A stretch of 64,000 nucleotides of DNA from Dactylorhiza incarnata (GCA_033032865.1 JAWHQI010000099.1:3399501-3463500), one strand, 5' to 3'; shown: positions 33,692-45,528, numbered from the stretch's first letter. Notes: a model not told the origin generated them from the sequence alone. Program-made: numbers and translations.

Positions 33692-34980
33692 TGTTGGGAA
33701 AATGATTTATCTTAACCCCTAGAAATGAGTAAAAAATGAGTTCTCAGAGTGAAAAATTAGTTTAAGTAAAATATGCATCGAATCATAATCGACGCAACGT
33801 CGAAGTGTAGTCGACGCATCTCTCATACTGAGTCGAAGTAACTCTAAACAGATTTGACGTAACCAAAGTAGACGTAACTCTGATTTCTAGTCGACGCACC
33901 CAGTAAAGTCGACGCACCTCAGTCGACGCACCTTCCATATTTTCTTCTCGACGTCTAGTCAGGCTGAAATCGATGCTTACGTCTAATAATAATCGACGCA
34001 CGTCGATTTCTGTGACAGATTCAAAAACACGCCAGATCTCTTTCCTTCTTTCTGTAGATCTGAATTTTATGGAATTATATTATTCTTTTCTAGCCGTTCT
34101 GAATCAGTCTTTCCTTCTAAATGATTCTTGGCTAATTTGATTAAGATTATTATGGACATTATTTGAAAATAGAATGATCTCTTTCCTTATACAGATATAA
34201 TGATTATGGAAACTTTTCTCTCTTGCTATTTCTCTGTCTGCTAATTGATTATTCTCCTATAGCAATATTTTTGAATAAACAGAGCTATAAATACACAAAG
34301 AGGTCGGCAAAGAAAACAAGAAGTTATCCACTCCATCCATTTGAAAAAGAGGAAAAACTCCCAAGTGAAAAGTGAGAAAGCTGAGAAAAGTGAAAGAGTG
34401 CTGCAGCAAAGAAAAAGCCTTCTTCTTCTCCTCCTTCTGAAGCCATTCAGCTGAAAGCTCTCACTGAAAGAGAAAAGGGCTTTCAATCTCCTTCTCATTA
34501 TAGAAGAGAGATTTCATTCACTATACTTGTGCTTCTAATCTTCTTGCTAGGAAGAAGATTCTTTCTTGCTTCAATTGTTTTTCTTCTACTTCTTCTTTTT
34601 AGTCTTATTCCATTTTCAAATTGTGTAAAAGAGTTTTTAGAATCTCTCTTCAAAAAATTCAGTTGTAGTGGTTCTAAGAGTCTCCTAATCAAAAGACTCA
34701 GGCTGGTTCTAAGAGTCTCCTTAACAAAAGACTCAGTGCAAGATAGTGAATTCCTACTAAGGGGGTAGAAGAGTGGATTTCCCAACTATATTTCTTTGTG
34801 TTGTGCTGTGATTTTCTTTTTGCTATTTCTTTCTTTATTTGCTTAATTCTTGTTGGTGTGTGGGAAGCTTAAATCTGTGAATATTACACACATATATATT
34901 TATTAACTTTGCACAAAATATTTTTAAATCTCTGTTCACCCCCTCTAGAGAATTCTAGTGAGGTTAATTGTGCACTTTCA
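33692..34980 (+). repeat. S2 5' LTR with TCGACGCA array
   Basis: 1289 bp, TGTTGGGAAAATG...CACTTTCA. Positions about 33775-34010 hold at least ten GTCGACGCA/CGACGTAAC-type motifs. A TATA-type GAGCTATAAATAC lies near 34281. The ORFs called in the 34240-34785 region lie in LTR sequence on both strands and have no counterpart protein. Confidence 0.9.
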
Positions 34981-34982
34981 AT

Positions 34983-34998
34983 TGGTATCAGAGCTAGG
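34983..34998 (+). promoter_or_regulatory. S2 primer-binding site (tRNA-iMet)
   Basis: TGGTATCAGAGCTAGG, two bases after the LTR end, complementary to initiator-Met tRNA. Confidence 0.9.
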
Positions 34999-35071
34999 TT
35001 GATCAAAAAGGGGTAACTCCTTGATCAAAAAGATCCTACCTCATATATATATATATTTCTAAAAACTTTTT

Positions 35072-37387
35072 ATGGCACAAATCAAAGATTATGCTTCCAC
35101 CGGACCACCAATGTGCAACCTTAAAAAGTTTGCACTTTGGAAAACAAGAATTATGATCTATATGAATTCTATTGATGAAGAATTGTTTAATGTTATTTTT
35201 ACAGGTCCCCCCAAGCCTTATAGAAAGGACTCAAGTGGTAAAGTGACTCAAACACTGGTCCCAAGGGCTGAGTGGACAGATGATGAGAAGAAGGCAGGAG
35301 CATGTGATGCAAAAGTTATGAACATTCTTGTCTCAACCCTCTCAGATGAAATCTTTCAAAAGGTTGTTGACTGTGAATCAGCCAAAGAAATCTGAGAGGC
35401 TCTTACAAAGATGGTAGAAGGAAGTGCTGATGAAAGGAAAGATAGAAAGGCTCTATTGATCTCCCAATATGAGAACTTTCAAAAGAAGCATGAATAAAGC
35501 ATATCTGAGATGTATGACAGATTCAATCTGATCATCAACCAATTAAGGAGCTTGGATAGAGAGATCTCTCTCACAGAGATCAATGATAAATTATTAATGA
35601 GTCTCCCAAGTTAATGGGACTCAAGAATATGGGCAATAAGAGATACAAGAGGACAAAAGGAAATCTCAACAGATGCCCTCTTAGGAAAACTCAAATCCTG
35701 TGAGCAACTACTGAAAACCAGAGAAGAGAAGGAAAGAAGGGAAAACACTCCAACCTCTTCAAAAGATAGAAACATTGCATTAAAAGCAACAGAAGAAGAA
35801 ACCCATGTTACTGAAGAATAATTATTCAGTCTCCTCGCCAGAAGATTCAAGAAATGGGTCAGGACAGATGGGTCTAGAAGAAGAGAGCCAAAACCAAGGT
35901 ATGATAAGACTCCCACTAAAGAAATTGTTTGTTATTCCTGCAGGAAAACTGGACATATTGCCCCAGAATGTCCAGAAAATGCTGAGAAAAAGAAAGATCT
36001 GAAAAAGAAAGATCTCAAGAAAAAGGGGAAGAAGAAAGAAAGAGGCTTCATTGCAGAAGCTTGGAGTGAAACAGATTCTGAGGACAACACCTCATCTAAG
36101 AGTGACAATGAATAGTCTAAGCAAGAAGACCTATGCTTAATGGCTCTTGAAAGCTTAAAGGAAGAATATGCTGTTAAATCATGGAGTGAAACAGGATCAG
36201 AAGGAAGCATCTCTTCTGAAGATGAAAAAGAAAATTCAACAACAAAAGCAAATAGCCTTATTCTCATAGAGGAATCTGAGGATAAGGATGAGGTAAGCAT
36301 TTTTGATGAAATAGATTTTCTATGTGATGATTTCAAAAATGATTTTAATGGATTCTGTTTAGATCAACTAAAAGCTAAACAAGAAATCAAGGATCCAAGA
36401 GAACAAATTAATATGAGAAAAATAGAGGATACATGTTCAAAAAATTATGAACTAAGGTGTGAAATCTATAAAACAGAAAAGGAAATAAAAATTGCTAAAA
36501 TAGAAAATCAACTCCTTAAGAATAAGGTATCCCAGGCAAAAGCTTTTGAAGAATCTATAAAAGTCAGAAGCCAAACACTTAAAGAAATCACTGAAAAACA
36601 AACAATCAGACATAAGAATCTAGGGCTAGGGGCTGATCCTTCAACCGGTTCAATACCATCTACCAAACCTGCTTGGATGAGCCCTGTTAAATTTACTAAA
36701 CCCATCAAATCAACAAACTTAGACGAAGACTCACAAAATAAAGAAGAAGACTTCACCTTCAAGGAGATAAACCATTTTGATGAAACATCATACTATTCAG
36801 ATGAAGACTCTCAAACTCCTTCTGAGAAGGCAACTAGGCTAAAAGAAACAATAAATCTCCAACCAGAAAAAGGGAAAAATAAAATCTGTGAAGACACAAT
36901 TGCGTCGACTTCATATCGACGTATGAATGATAGTACGTCGAATTCTACTCGACGCAATCTCTCAGATGCTTCGACCTCAAATCGACGCATGAATAAAATT
37001 ACGTCGACTAACAATCGACGCAACTACTTCCATGCATCGATTCCAGATCAACGCAATCTAGAGAAAGCGCCGAATATATATCACCGCAACTCTCAATATA
37101 CGTGGAATAAATATCGACGCATAAAACCTCAGAGCAACTTAAATACAGGACAAATCTATCCTTCAAAAATTTTCTATCTTAACCCCCATTCAGGACCCAT
37201 TCATCCTGATCAAAATTTCTATCCGAATCAAAATTTTTATCCTAATCAACCACTCTATCCTAATCAACACCTCTATCCCTCTCTAAACTCAAATTCCCAT
37301 AATCTAAAGACAATCAGGTGTTATATCTGTAATAAAATTGGCCACATTGCCAAACAATGTTGGCACAATCAATCCAATTGGCTATAA
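35072..37387 (+). pseudogene. S2 gag with two zinc knuckles
   Basis: One frame of about 770 codons from ATG 35072 to the stop at 37387, broken only by in-frame stops near 35393 (TGA for a tryptophan), 35496, 35613, 35819 and 36114. N-terminal copia gag domain with F-A-L-W-K-T-R-I and Y-D-R-F-N-L-I-I-N-Q-L. First knuckle C-Y-S-C-R-K-T-G-H-I-A-P-E-C (about 35932), acidic region, coiled coil (36350-36600), an S-T-S-x-R-R-x-N repeat encoded by the TCGACG motif array (36902-37125), a repeated Y-P-N-Q stretch, and a C-terminal knuckle C-Y-I-C-N-K-I-G-H-I-A-K-Q-C. The absence of frameshifts suggests decay mainly by point change. It would bind RNA and build particles. Confidence 0.88.
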
Positions 37388-37774
37388 AATTAGTCCAAGG
37401 CTGACTTAGAAAACCTTAGGATTAGGAAGAAATAATCTCTCAAGAAAAACTTAGAATTTTCAAAATAAAAGTCACGTCGATTTCTTAATTGACGCATCGT
37501 CGATAGGAAACCCTAACATCTCAATTCAGACTGTACCGACGCATACATGGACCTCCACTCGACACAACGTCAACTTCATGAAAAAGAGCGGCAATACTAA
37601 AATATTTTCGGTCACATCTACTGTAGTACCGAATAAACCTCGAGTTGTGTCTCGTTTCAACGTTTCACCTGACTTAAATAAACTCTTCAGTTAGAAATCT
37701 GCACGCTCTCTACATCTCTCATCCTTCTCACTTCTCAGTCCAGCCATCTCTTCCTCTCTCTCTCACTGACCAAA
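37388..37774 (+). promoter_or_regulatory. S2 spacer before ORF-X, with CGACG motifs
   Basis: Non-coding. ACGTCGATT, GCATCGTCGA, ACCGACGCAT and ACTCGACACAACGTC lie at about 37473-37572. A weak TTAAATAAA box is near 37675, about 100 bp before the ATG. Pol is absent. The layout parallels the regions before ORF-X in S0 and S5. Confidence 0.55.
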
Positions 37775-39543
37775 ATGGCTCCCAAGATCAACTCTGGTTT
37801 CGATATTGATCTTGATTCCTTCCAAGATGCCACCGAAAACTACAAGAGCATCATAGCTCTTTTCACTGAAGCCGGTCTAAACAAACTCATCTCAACAAGA
37901 TGCAGACTCCTGGAAATAGAACTCACTGAGTTGATGAATCATGTTCAGATATCTGAACAAGGAGAGATTACAGGAACAATCCATGAGACACCTGTCTCAA
38001 TCTCTGTAGAACATCTTAGGGACACCTTTGATCTTCCATCAGGTAATGAACCTGTGGAACTCACCCCTGAGGAAATCAAAAACTTATTAATCAGCATGAA
38101 TTTCTCCAGAGATAGACCAATCAACTTGAAGAAAATTGACTTCTCTGATGAATATAGGCTCTTGGCAGACATAGTAGGAAAAATACTACTATGCAAAATC
38201 TCTGCCCATGATGCAGCGCCCAAGCAGCAACTGAACATTATGGGGGCCCTTGTGTTGAAAAAGAAGATAGACTGGGCCAGCTGCTTACTGAAGATGATAT
38301 GCTACAAATATTCTCATAAAGAGAATGCTTACATGAGGATCATGAGTCAGGTACTCCTTCACTCCTTCCCTAACCTATGTAGGTCAAAAGGAATTCCCAT
38401 TCCTCCTGGAAAAAGGATGTCCATAGCCCTCTTTTTAAAATGGACCAGGCAAATCCCCAAGCCTGGTTCCATTCCTGAAAGGACTCCCTCTCCTCCTAAT
38501 TCTCCTGTGCATCCATCTTCACCTCCTCCTCCACATACAAACATCTCTTCCCTACCAACATCATCCACACCAATAGTTCCACTACCCTCACATCTCCTAT
38601 CTTAACTACATCTTCACATACACCAATTCAATCACCACCTCTTCCTCCTCCTACTATCACATCCTCTCTACCTACATCAAACACACCTCATCTTCTTACC
38701 ACATCCATTGATCTCAGTAATACAGTCATCTCTCCACCTTCATCTCCTCCACCATCATCTCCTCCACCATTATCTCCTCCACCAACACAACCTGAACCAT
38801 CTTCATCCACACAAGCACTCCTTCTCCAATGCATTCAACAAGCAACCCATAAATTTCAGGACATGCTTGATGGGCACTGCTCCCAACTTCACTCCTGCAT
38901 CATGCACATGCAAACCCAAATAGATGGGGTCAATGCCTCTGTGCAAAGCTTGAAGTCCTCTATCTCTTCCTATAAGGTCCCTAAGTCTTTCTTAACCTCC
39001 TTATCTAAGAAGGTCAAGAAGGGGGAGAAGTTATACGAAGAGCAGCTCTCCAGTCTCAAATATCACTCACACAAATCCTCTCAAACATCAAAATCTGATA
39101 GTCTTGCTCTGCTTAAAACTATTGGGAATGAAATAGTACCTGAGCTACATACTACATAACAGATAACAAATGTGCTCACTATAGCAAGAGAAGCTGCACA
39201 ACAAGTAGTTCTCTTTCAAGGGGAGGCAAGTAGAGTAGAGAACAAAGTTAAAAAGGAAGCTGAGGCTGAAGGTGTGGCTGAAAGTGAGAAAGAAAAAGAA
39301 GTTGAAGCTCAGGGGGAGCCAGATGTTGTCATAGCTGAAGCTGGAGCTGGGAAAGAAGCTGAAGAAGGAGAAAAAGAAAGTGTAAAGGAAGTTCTATCTC
39401 AGGGGGAGCAGACTGCTTTAACTCAGGTGGAGCTGAATGAACATCTTGCTACTGAGAAGGAGCAACTCACCTCTATAAAAAGACCTGATCTCCCTTTAGT
39501 ATTATCTAGGAAGATAAAAACTCCTCCTACTCCTCCTGAATGA
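37775..39543 (+). pseudogene. S2 ORF-X
   Basis: Function unknown. ATGGCTCCCAAG start. The core L-L-A-D-I-V-G-K-I-L-L-C-K...K-K-K-I-D-W (about 38160-38275) matches ORF-X of S0, S3 and S5. A proline-rich middle follows, then a frameshift near 38570 leads into frame 1, where a threonine/proline stretch, a helical Q-A-L-L-L-Q-C-I-Q-Q-A region and glutamate-rich helices run to 39543. One TAA lies at 39157-39159. About 590 residues if read through. It has diverged furthest of the copies and lacks the RKRK tail. No signal peptide or membrane segment was seen. Confidence 0.7.
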
Positions 39544-39742
39544 TATGTTGAACAATTTTTGATATACTCTACTTTTAATGCTTAAGTACTGATTGATCTG
39601 TACAAAAAGCCTGTTATATGATTTCTTTTTCCATTATCTTCTGATTATCTAATACATCTCTTTTTTATAAATATGCTTTGATGTGTTGATTAAAAGCTGA
39701 TAAAATTTCTCTCTGAATAGGGTAAGACAAATAGGGGGAGAT
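39544..39742 (+). promoter_or_regulatory. S2 3' non-coding stretch and polypurine tract
   Basis: AT-rich stretch ending in AATAGGGGGAGAT (39730-39742) directly before the 3' LTR. Confidence 0.88.
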
Positions 39743-41046
39743 TGTTGGGAAAATGATTTATCTTAACCCCTAGAAATGAGTAGAAAATGAGTTCTCAGAG
39801 TGAAAAATTAGTTTAAGTAAAATATGCGTCGAATAGTAATCGACACAACGTCGAAGTGTAGTCGACGCATCTCTCATACTGAGTCGAAGTAACTCTAAAC
39901 AGAATTCGACGTAACCAAAGTCGACGTAACTCTGATTTCTAGTCGACGCACCCAGTAAAGTCGACGCACCTCAGTCGACGCACCTTCCATATTTTCTTCT
40001 CGACGTCTAGCCAGGCTGAAATCGACGTTTACGTCGAATAATAATCGATGCACGTCGATTTCTGTGACAGATTCAAAAACACGCCAGATCTCTTTCCTTC
40101 TTTCTGTAGATCTGAATTTTATGGAATTATATTATTCTTTTCTAGCCGTTCTGAATCAGTCTTTCCTTCTTAATGATTCTTGGCTAATTTGATTAAGATT
40201 ATTATGGACATTATTTGAAAATAGAATGATCCCTTTCCTTCTACAGATATAATGATTATGGAAACTTTTCTCTCTTGCTATTTCTCTGTCTGCTAATTGA
40301 TTATTCTCCTATAGCAATATTTTTGAATAAATAGAGCTATAAATACACAAGGAGGTCGGCAAAGAAAACAAGAAGTGATCCACTCCATCCATTTGAAAAG
40401 AGGAAAAGCTCCCAAGTGAAAAGTGAGAAAGCTGAGAAAAGTGAAAGAGTGCTGCAGCAATGAAAAAGCCTTCTTCTTCTCCTCCTTCTGAAGCCATACA
40501 GTTGAAAGCTCTCACTGAAAGAGAAAAGGGCTTTCAATCTCCTTCTCATTATATAAGAGAGATTTCATTCACTATACTTGTGCTTCTAATCTTCTTGCTA
40601 GGAAGAAGATTCTTTCTTGCTTCAATTGTTTTTCTTCTACTTCTTCTTTTTAGTCTTATTCCATTTTCAAATTGTGTAAAAGAGTTTTTAGAATCTCTCT
40701 TCAAAAAATTTAGTTGTAGTGGTTCTAAGAGTCTCCTTATCAAAATACTCAGGCTGGTTCTAAGAGTCTCCTTAACAAAAGACTCAGTGCAAGATAGTGA
40801 ATTCCTACCAAGGGGGTAGAAGAGTGGATTACCCAAAGTTTGGGGAACCACTATATTTCTTTGTGTTGTGCTGTAATTTTCTTTTTGCTATTTCTTTCTT
40901 TATTTGCTTAATTCTTGTTGGTGTGTGGGAAGCTTAAATCTGTGAATATTACACATATATATATATATTAACTTTGCACAAAATATTTTTAGATCTCTAT
41001 TCACCCCCCTCTAGAGAATTCTAGTGAGCTTAGCTGTACACTTTCA
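39743..41046 (+). repeat. S2 3' LTR
   Basis: 1304 bp, partner of 33692-34980, with scattered substitutions and small indels. TCGACGCA array at about 39825-40060. Ends ACACTTTCA before the GGGAG duplication. Confidence 0.92.
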
Positions 41047-41430
41047 GGGAGATTGTTGGGAACAGTGCCCAACAGTGTTCCTGGTTTGAAGAAGTGCTCA
41101 ACTCAATGATAAGTACAAATTGTATCTAATGTCATATCTAGTTCATGCTTGCAGAGATAAGACAATATGTTCAGTACTTCAATAACCTGCCTAAGTATAA
41201 TATCGTCGAAAAAGGATGGACATATTGTTGACAAGTATAGGCACATCGTTGAAATGATGGGCAAAGCAAAGAAGAATGATTGTGTATGATGTCGTCGAAA
41301 AGGATCAAGCGTATCGTCGACAACAGTAGGCATATAGTCAACAACATGTAGAGCAAGGCAAAATGGTGATATCATTGTGACATGTACACGACGATATCAC
41401 AAAGTCGAGATGAATAAGAAGACTCAAAGA

Positions 41431-41450
41431 TGTCGACGATATCGTCGACA
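41431..41450. repeat. 20-bp perfect palindrome in the S0 LTR
   Basis: TGTCGACGATATCGTCGACA reads the same on both strands. It is the most complete form of the half-site (ATCGTCGA/TCGACGAT) scattered through 41200-41880. Confidence 0.95.
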
Positions 41451-42782
41451 AGAAGCCTTGATGTCGAAAGGCTAAGGAAGAACAAATATCATCGACAAGA
41501 AGCCTTGTCGTCAGAAAGGCTAAGTAAGACTGATGCCGATGACATCGTCGTAAAGAAGGCGTGACGTCGAGAAGACTAAAGAAGGTCATATGAAGACAGG
41601 CAGTTGCTGAGGTATAGTCTGTCGACATGATATCAATTATATCGTTGACATGATAATGTGGTCTCAATGATATCTAGCAGACAAGGAGTTCTCGCCGATA
41701 TCAGTTTGATGACTTCATGTCGTCTTAAGCTCGAGTGCAAAAGTGATGTCCCGTATCGTCAAGATATCACTATCTGATGAAGAATTGAAGAAGAAACCAG
41801 TTAATGACATCGACAAGCCCTACCATCGAGATATTGCCCATATCGTCGTAACAATGGAAATATCATCGAGATAGATTCAAAAGTAGTCAGACGCACTGTC
41901 AGCATTCAATGCCATCGCCTGATTTTCCAATCAGCGTATGCTCTTGAGGGATGGGCGTCTGTCAGTAAAGGACATCATATGTGTCCGTTAAGCGGCACAT
42001 CCGTCTTATAAAAGGGAACAATGATGCCTTAGAAGAAAAAGAAAAAGGAACGAAAAAGAATCCCGCCTAGCATTACAACAGTATAAGCGACGGTGAAGAA
42101 AGAAAGAAGGGAAGAACTAAACGATCATTATGTGTTCTTCAAGTTGCAGTCAAGTCTCATCGACTGTTAAGAATTGTTCAAGGAAGATAGCCAGTCAACA
42201 TCCGGCAGAGCAAGAAGCTTGAAGAAGATTTGCACTGTCAAGGTTCAGATCAAAAGCATCTTCTTCAAGTAAAGGAGCCGATCTCCATCAGGCAGAAGTT
42301 CAATATTGTAAATCAATCTTTGTAAGGCTTGTGGGCCAAAGTTGTGGGATCTGTTTTCAGATCTGAGTGTCTGAGGGCTTGAGATTTGCGAGGCTTGAGG
42401 GCTAGGGCAGAGGGACTTGCAGGTCTAAACGTGTCAATCTTGCGGGCTCGAGTGCAGTGAAGGGGCTTGCGGGCCTTGGCTGCAGGCAAGACTTGCGGGT
42501 CTGTGCTGTGTAGGGCTTGAGGGCCTGAGTTTCGAGCTTGCGGGCTCGTGTGCAGTGAAGGGGCTTACGGGCCTAGGCTGCAGGCAAGACTTGCGGGTCT
42601 GTGCTGTGTAGGGCTTGAGGGCCTGAGTGTCGAGCTTGCGGGCTTGGGTGCAGTGAAGGGGCTTGCGGGCCTAGGCCGTAGGGACTTGCTGGTCTGAGTT
42701 GTAAGGCTTGCGGGCCAGAGATATTGGAGGAGTTTGTCGAGCCTAGCACCCTGCTAGGTAGGCGCAGAGTGAAAGAGGACTA

Positions 42783-42803
42783 CTCAAGACACCCTGTCTT
42801 GAG
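42783..42803 (+). other. LTR hairpin, shared by S0, S1 and S3
   Basis: Arms CTCAAGACA and TGTCTTGAG around CCC, about 160 bp before the LTR end. S3 has the same arms around AGG (43188-43208), and S1 has CTCAAGAC/GTCTTGAG around CGGGT (2417-2437). The stem is kept while the loop varies, which suggests an RNA structure such as a dimer or packaging signal; the role is inferred. Confidence 0.65.
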
Positions 42804-42960
42804 GAACCTCTATAAGTCTTTGTGTGCTTTCTGTGTTATGCTCTACCAAACGCTAAATCTATTATCCAGAAAACAAGAACACATAAAGTGGGAAGTAAAA
42901 TAATTTGAATAACCTATTCACCCCCCCTCTAGGTGATAAGTAGACACCCAATAACTAACA

Positions 42961-43041
42961 ACCTGCGACCGCACTCATCACCCATTGCCATGCTCGTCAC
43001 CCACCGTCACGCAGGTCCCCAGCCCCCGTGGTCATCCCTAG
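42961..43041. other. 81-bp unassigned interval between S0 and S3
   Basis: CG-rich sequence with repeated CACCCA/GTCACCCACCG words, matching no element in the window. It is the only stretch that could be older host DNA or part of a further element. CCTAG at 43037-43041 is the candidate target duplication of S3. Confidence 0.5.
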
Positions 43042-44732
43042 TGTTAGTTATGGAACTATCACCTAGAGGGGGAATAGGTGATATGGCTGTTTTTTATTTT
43101 TATTCATAAGAACTAAATAAATCTAACACAATACAACAACAAACCACATAAACAGAGCACACAAAAACACCAGATGTATAGTGGTTCCTCAAGACAAGGT
43201 GTCTTGAGTAGTCCAGTGTCCCTCTGCGCCTTTTCTAGCAGTGTGCTAGGGTCGGCAAACTCTGCCAAAACTAAGGCCCGCAAGCCCTACAATATTAGGC
43301 CCTCAAGCCCTACAACTCAGGCCCTCAAGCCCTACAACTCAGATCTGAAACATATCCTACAAACTCAGGGCCACAAGACCTACAACTCAGGCCATGAAGC
43401 CCTACAACTCAGTCCCTCAAGCCCTACAAACTTAGGCCCTCATGCCCTACAACTCAGATCTGAAACAGATCCTACAAACTCAGCCTTGTAAAAGCCCTAC
43501 AGAGAAAGAATAAGAACAACTTTTTTAGCCGGATGAAGATTGGCTTCTTGGACTCGAAGAGAATACTTTTGAGGTTTTCTTGGACAACACAAATTCTTCT
43601 TCAATCCTTTCTTCAATCTGGAACAATTCTTATCAACCGATGTTGCTAGGCTGAAACTTGGAGAACATTTGTTGAAGATGGTTTTGTTCTCTGGTTCTTG
43701 TTCCTTCTTCATGCAGCCTTGTTACTATTCTATTGATTCTTGTGTATACTCTGCATTTCTCACTTGTGCGAATTAGGGCAGACACTTATCTCTTTTATAT
43801 GACTGAGGAGCCGTCTAACGGTCTCCTATGATGTCATTTAAGTGTCGGAGGCCCATTCCTTAACGACACATGCTGATTAGACCATCAGGCGACGACATTA
43901 AATGCAGACAACGCGATTTGAAATATCTTGATCTATCTTGACGACATTTGAAATGTCTCAACGACAGAACTTGCCGTTACGCCAATCCATCTTGGACTTG
44001 GAAAAATATTCAAGTCTTTTTCAAACTTCTTTAGAGGATGATATCTCGACGATACAAGATATCACAGCTGCACTTGCACTCACGATGAGATGAAGTCATC
44101 TTAAAATGTCGTTATAATCTTGATGTCGACTTGCGATCTTCTCGACGATGTTGATGAAACCATTTTGTCTTATCTATGATATCGTCTTGATTATTCTGAC
44201 TGCTCATCGATATTGTTTTAATCATCTTGACGACAAGCGATTCTTCTTCCATAAGATGTCTTCATGAGTTCTCCCTTAGCCTTTTCGACGATTAGGCTTC
44301 TTTACGACGATGTCATCGACATTGCTGAATACTTTGACTTAAGTTTTCTTAGACCTTACAACGATATTATCGTGTGATTCTAGTTGACACGACGATACTA
44401 GACTTGATCGAATCTTCTTTTTCTTACGATGATATCATCGTGTGTACTTTGATGTCACACCGATATCGTCAAATTGTTCACATTATCTTGATGATAACTG
44501 ACATGAACTTTCTGCTTATCTCTGAGAGTAATCTCGATGATATATGAGTGTTTATCCGACGATATGTCCAGTCTTTCTCGATGATTTTAGACTTAGTGAG
44601 ATTGGAAAAGTACTGGACAAATGATTTAATCTCTGCAAGTATAAACTAAGCATACCATCAAATACATAATTCTTTTATCATTGACCTGATCACTTCTTCA
44701 AATTAGGAATATTGCTGGCACAGTTCCCAATA
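43042..44732 (-). repeat. S3 3' LTR
   Basis: 1691 bp. On the minus strand it starts TATTGGGAACTGTGCC (the expected TG is TA) and ends in CATAACTAACA. ATCGTCG-type array at about 43930-44580, CCCTCAAGCC tandem repeats (43275-43480), hairpin 43188-43208. It belongs to the same group as the S0 and S5 LTRs. Confidence 0.88.
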
Positions 44733-44874
44733 ATCTCCCCTATTTGAAGAAGTTCTAACTCACCTCAACGATAAATGCCACACACAGAAAGAATTAAAAT
44801 TAAGGTAATTCAAATTGATTCAACTACCAATCATTATATAAATAGTGTGCATGTTTTTAAACAAAAAATTACAG
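44733..44874 (-). promoter_or_regulatory. S3 polypurine tract and short spacer
   Basis: 44733-44745 reads AAATAGGGGAGAT on the minus strand, one G shorter than in the sister elements. The rest is AT-rich and non-coding. Confidence 0.75.
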
Positions 44875-45528
44875 TCATTTGCCCATTCCATTCTTTGACA
44901 AAACATTCTTTAGAAGTAGCTTCCAACCTCTATTGCTACTGCATTTGCCTTTCCTCTTCTGCCTTTCATAGAAATGGATGGGCTTGGGAATCTTCTTTGG
45001 AGAGGGAGGACCATGAGGGAATGCCAGCTTGTGATTCCTCCTTCTCTCCATTTGCTTGAGATGAAGATTCCAGTCAGCTGAGTAGTATACTCTCTCAGAA
45101 CTTTCTTGAGGGTACCCAAATTCCATCCAGCTTTCTGAGATAATATCCCTGGAGGTAGGACTCCACTAGCACGCATGTGAATCCTGCTCAATTTCCCTCA
45201 TTCTCTTAGGCATGTACTTCCTACTCTAAAGTTTCTTCCTTTTCCTTAAAGTTGTAGACTCTCCAAATTCAGCACCATATTCTTCTGAATCTGTGCTTCA
45301 GATGGTTCAGCTAATTCATAAGCTGAGGGAGGCTTCTGCAAGGCTTGCTTGACTTGATTTGCAGTCCACATAGCTTGATGTGAGTCTGTATTTATGATTG
45401 TCTTCTCCTCTTTTAGGACTTCTTCAATCAGACAATCATCAAGGGTTTCTTGCATCGAAATGAGCCTTTCATGTATTTGTTGTTCAGTTACATCCAAGTT
45501 ATTTCGAACTTCCAGCAGATGTGCATCC
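44875..45528 (-). pseudogene. S3 ORF-X, C-terminal part
   Basis: On the minus strand, L-L-E-V-R-N-N continues the frame from 54565, followed by I-E-E-V-L-K-E-E-K-T-I-I-N, A-M-W-T-A-N-Q-V-K-Q-A-L-Q-K-P-P-S, basic R-K-R-K-K, and after a frameshift near 45200 Y-P-Q-E-S-S-E-R-V-Y-Y-S-A-D, then a basic tail with P-P-S-P-K-K-I-P-K-P. It aligns closely with S5 ORF-X (62811-63410). The basic runs look like nuclear localisation signals. Confidence 0.78.

Larger units (their letters stand above)
33692..41046 (+). mobile_element. S2: Sirevirus-like, pol-less element (gag + ORF-X)
   Basis: 7355 bp, LTRs 33692-34980 and 39743-41046, GGGAG duplication at 33687-33691 and 41047-41051. Order: tRNA-iMet site, gag, promoter-like spacer, ORF-X, polypurine tract, LTR. 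There is no protease, integrase or RT. It inserted exactly into the polypurine tract of S0. Both genes carry several stops. Confidence 0.92.
1..42960 (+). mobile_element. S0: Sirevirus-like, pol-less copia-type LTR element (5' end off window), heavily interrupted
   Basis: The outermost element of the left part. Its visible pieces are the gag C-terminal half (1-1153 and 23939-24030), a spacer with an internal promoter (24031-24718), ORF-X (24719-26855 and 33457-33508), a polypurine tract cut in two (33681-33691 and 41047-41053) and a complete 3' LTR (41054-42960). The pieces are joined by removing S1, N1 and S2, each flanked by its own 5-bp duplication, and the reading continues across each junction. 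No reverse transcriptase or integrase sequence lies between gag and ORF-X. The 5' LTR and the start of gag lie left of the window, so the insertion-site duplication of S0 cannot be tested. Confidence 0.85.
41054..42960 (+). repeat. S0 3' LTR
   Basis: 1907 bp. It starts TGTTGGGAACAGTGCCCAACA, an inverted repeat TGTTGGG/CCCAACA. It holds a dense ATCGTCGA-type array (about 41200-41880), TTATAAAAGG near 42005 as a TATA box, a CTTGCGGGCCT tandem repeat (about 42400-42720) and a hairpin (42783-42803), and ends CAATAACTAACA. It is the outer boundary of the left nest. Confidence 0.9.

Noticed and set aside
34240..34785. Small proteins in the S2 LTR on either strand (also 40309-40851)
   Set aside because: They occur in both LTRs, have low-complexity composition, and lie across the TATA and leader region.
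42961..43041. Possible host exon in the 81-bp interval
   Set aside because: It is too short, with repeated CACC words and no splice or coding signal that can be defended.
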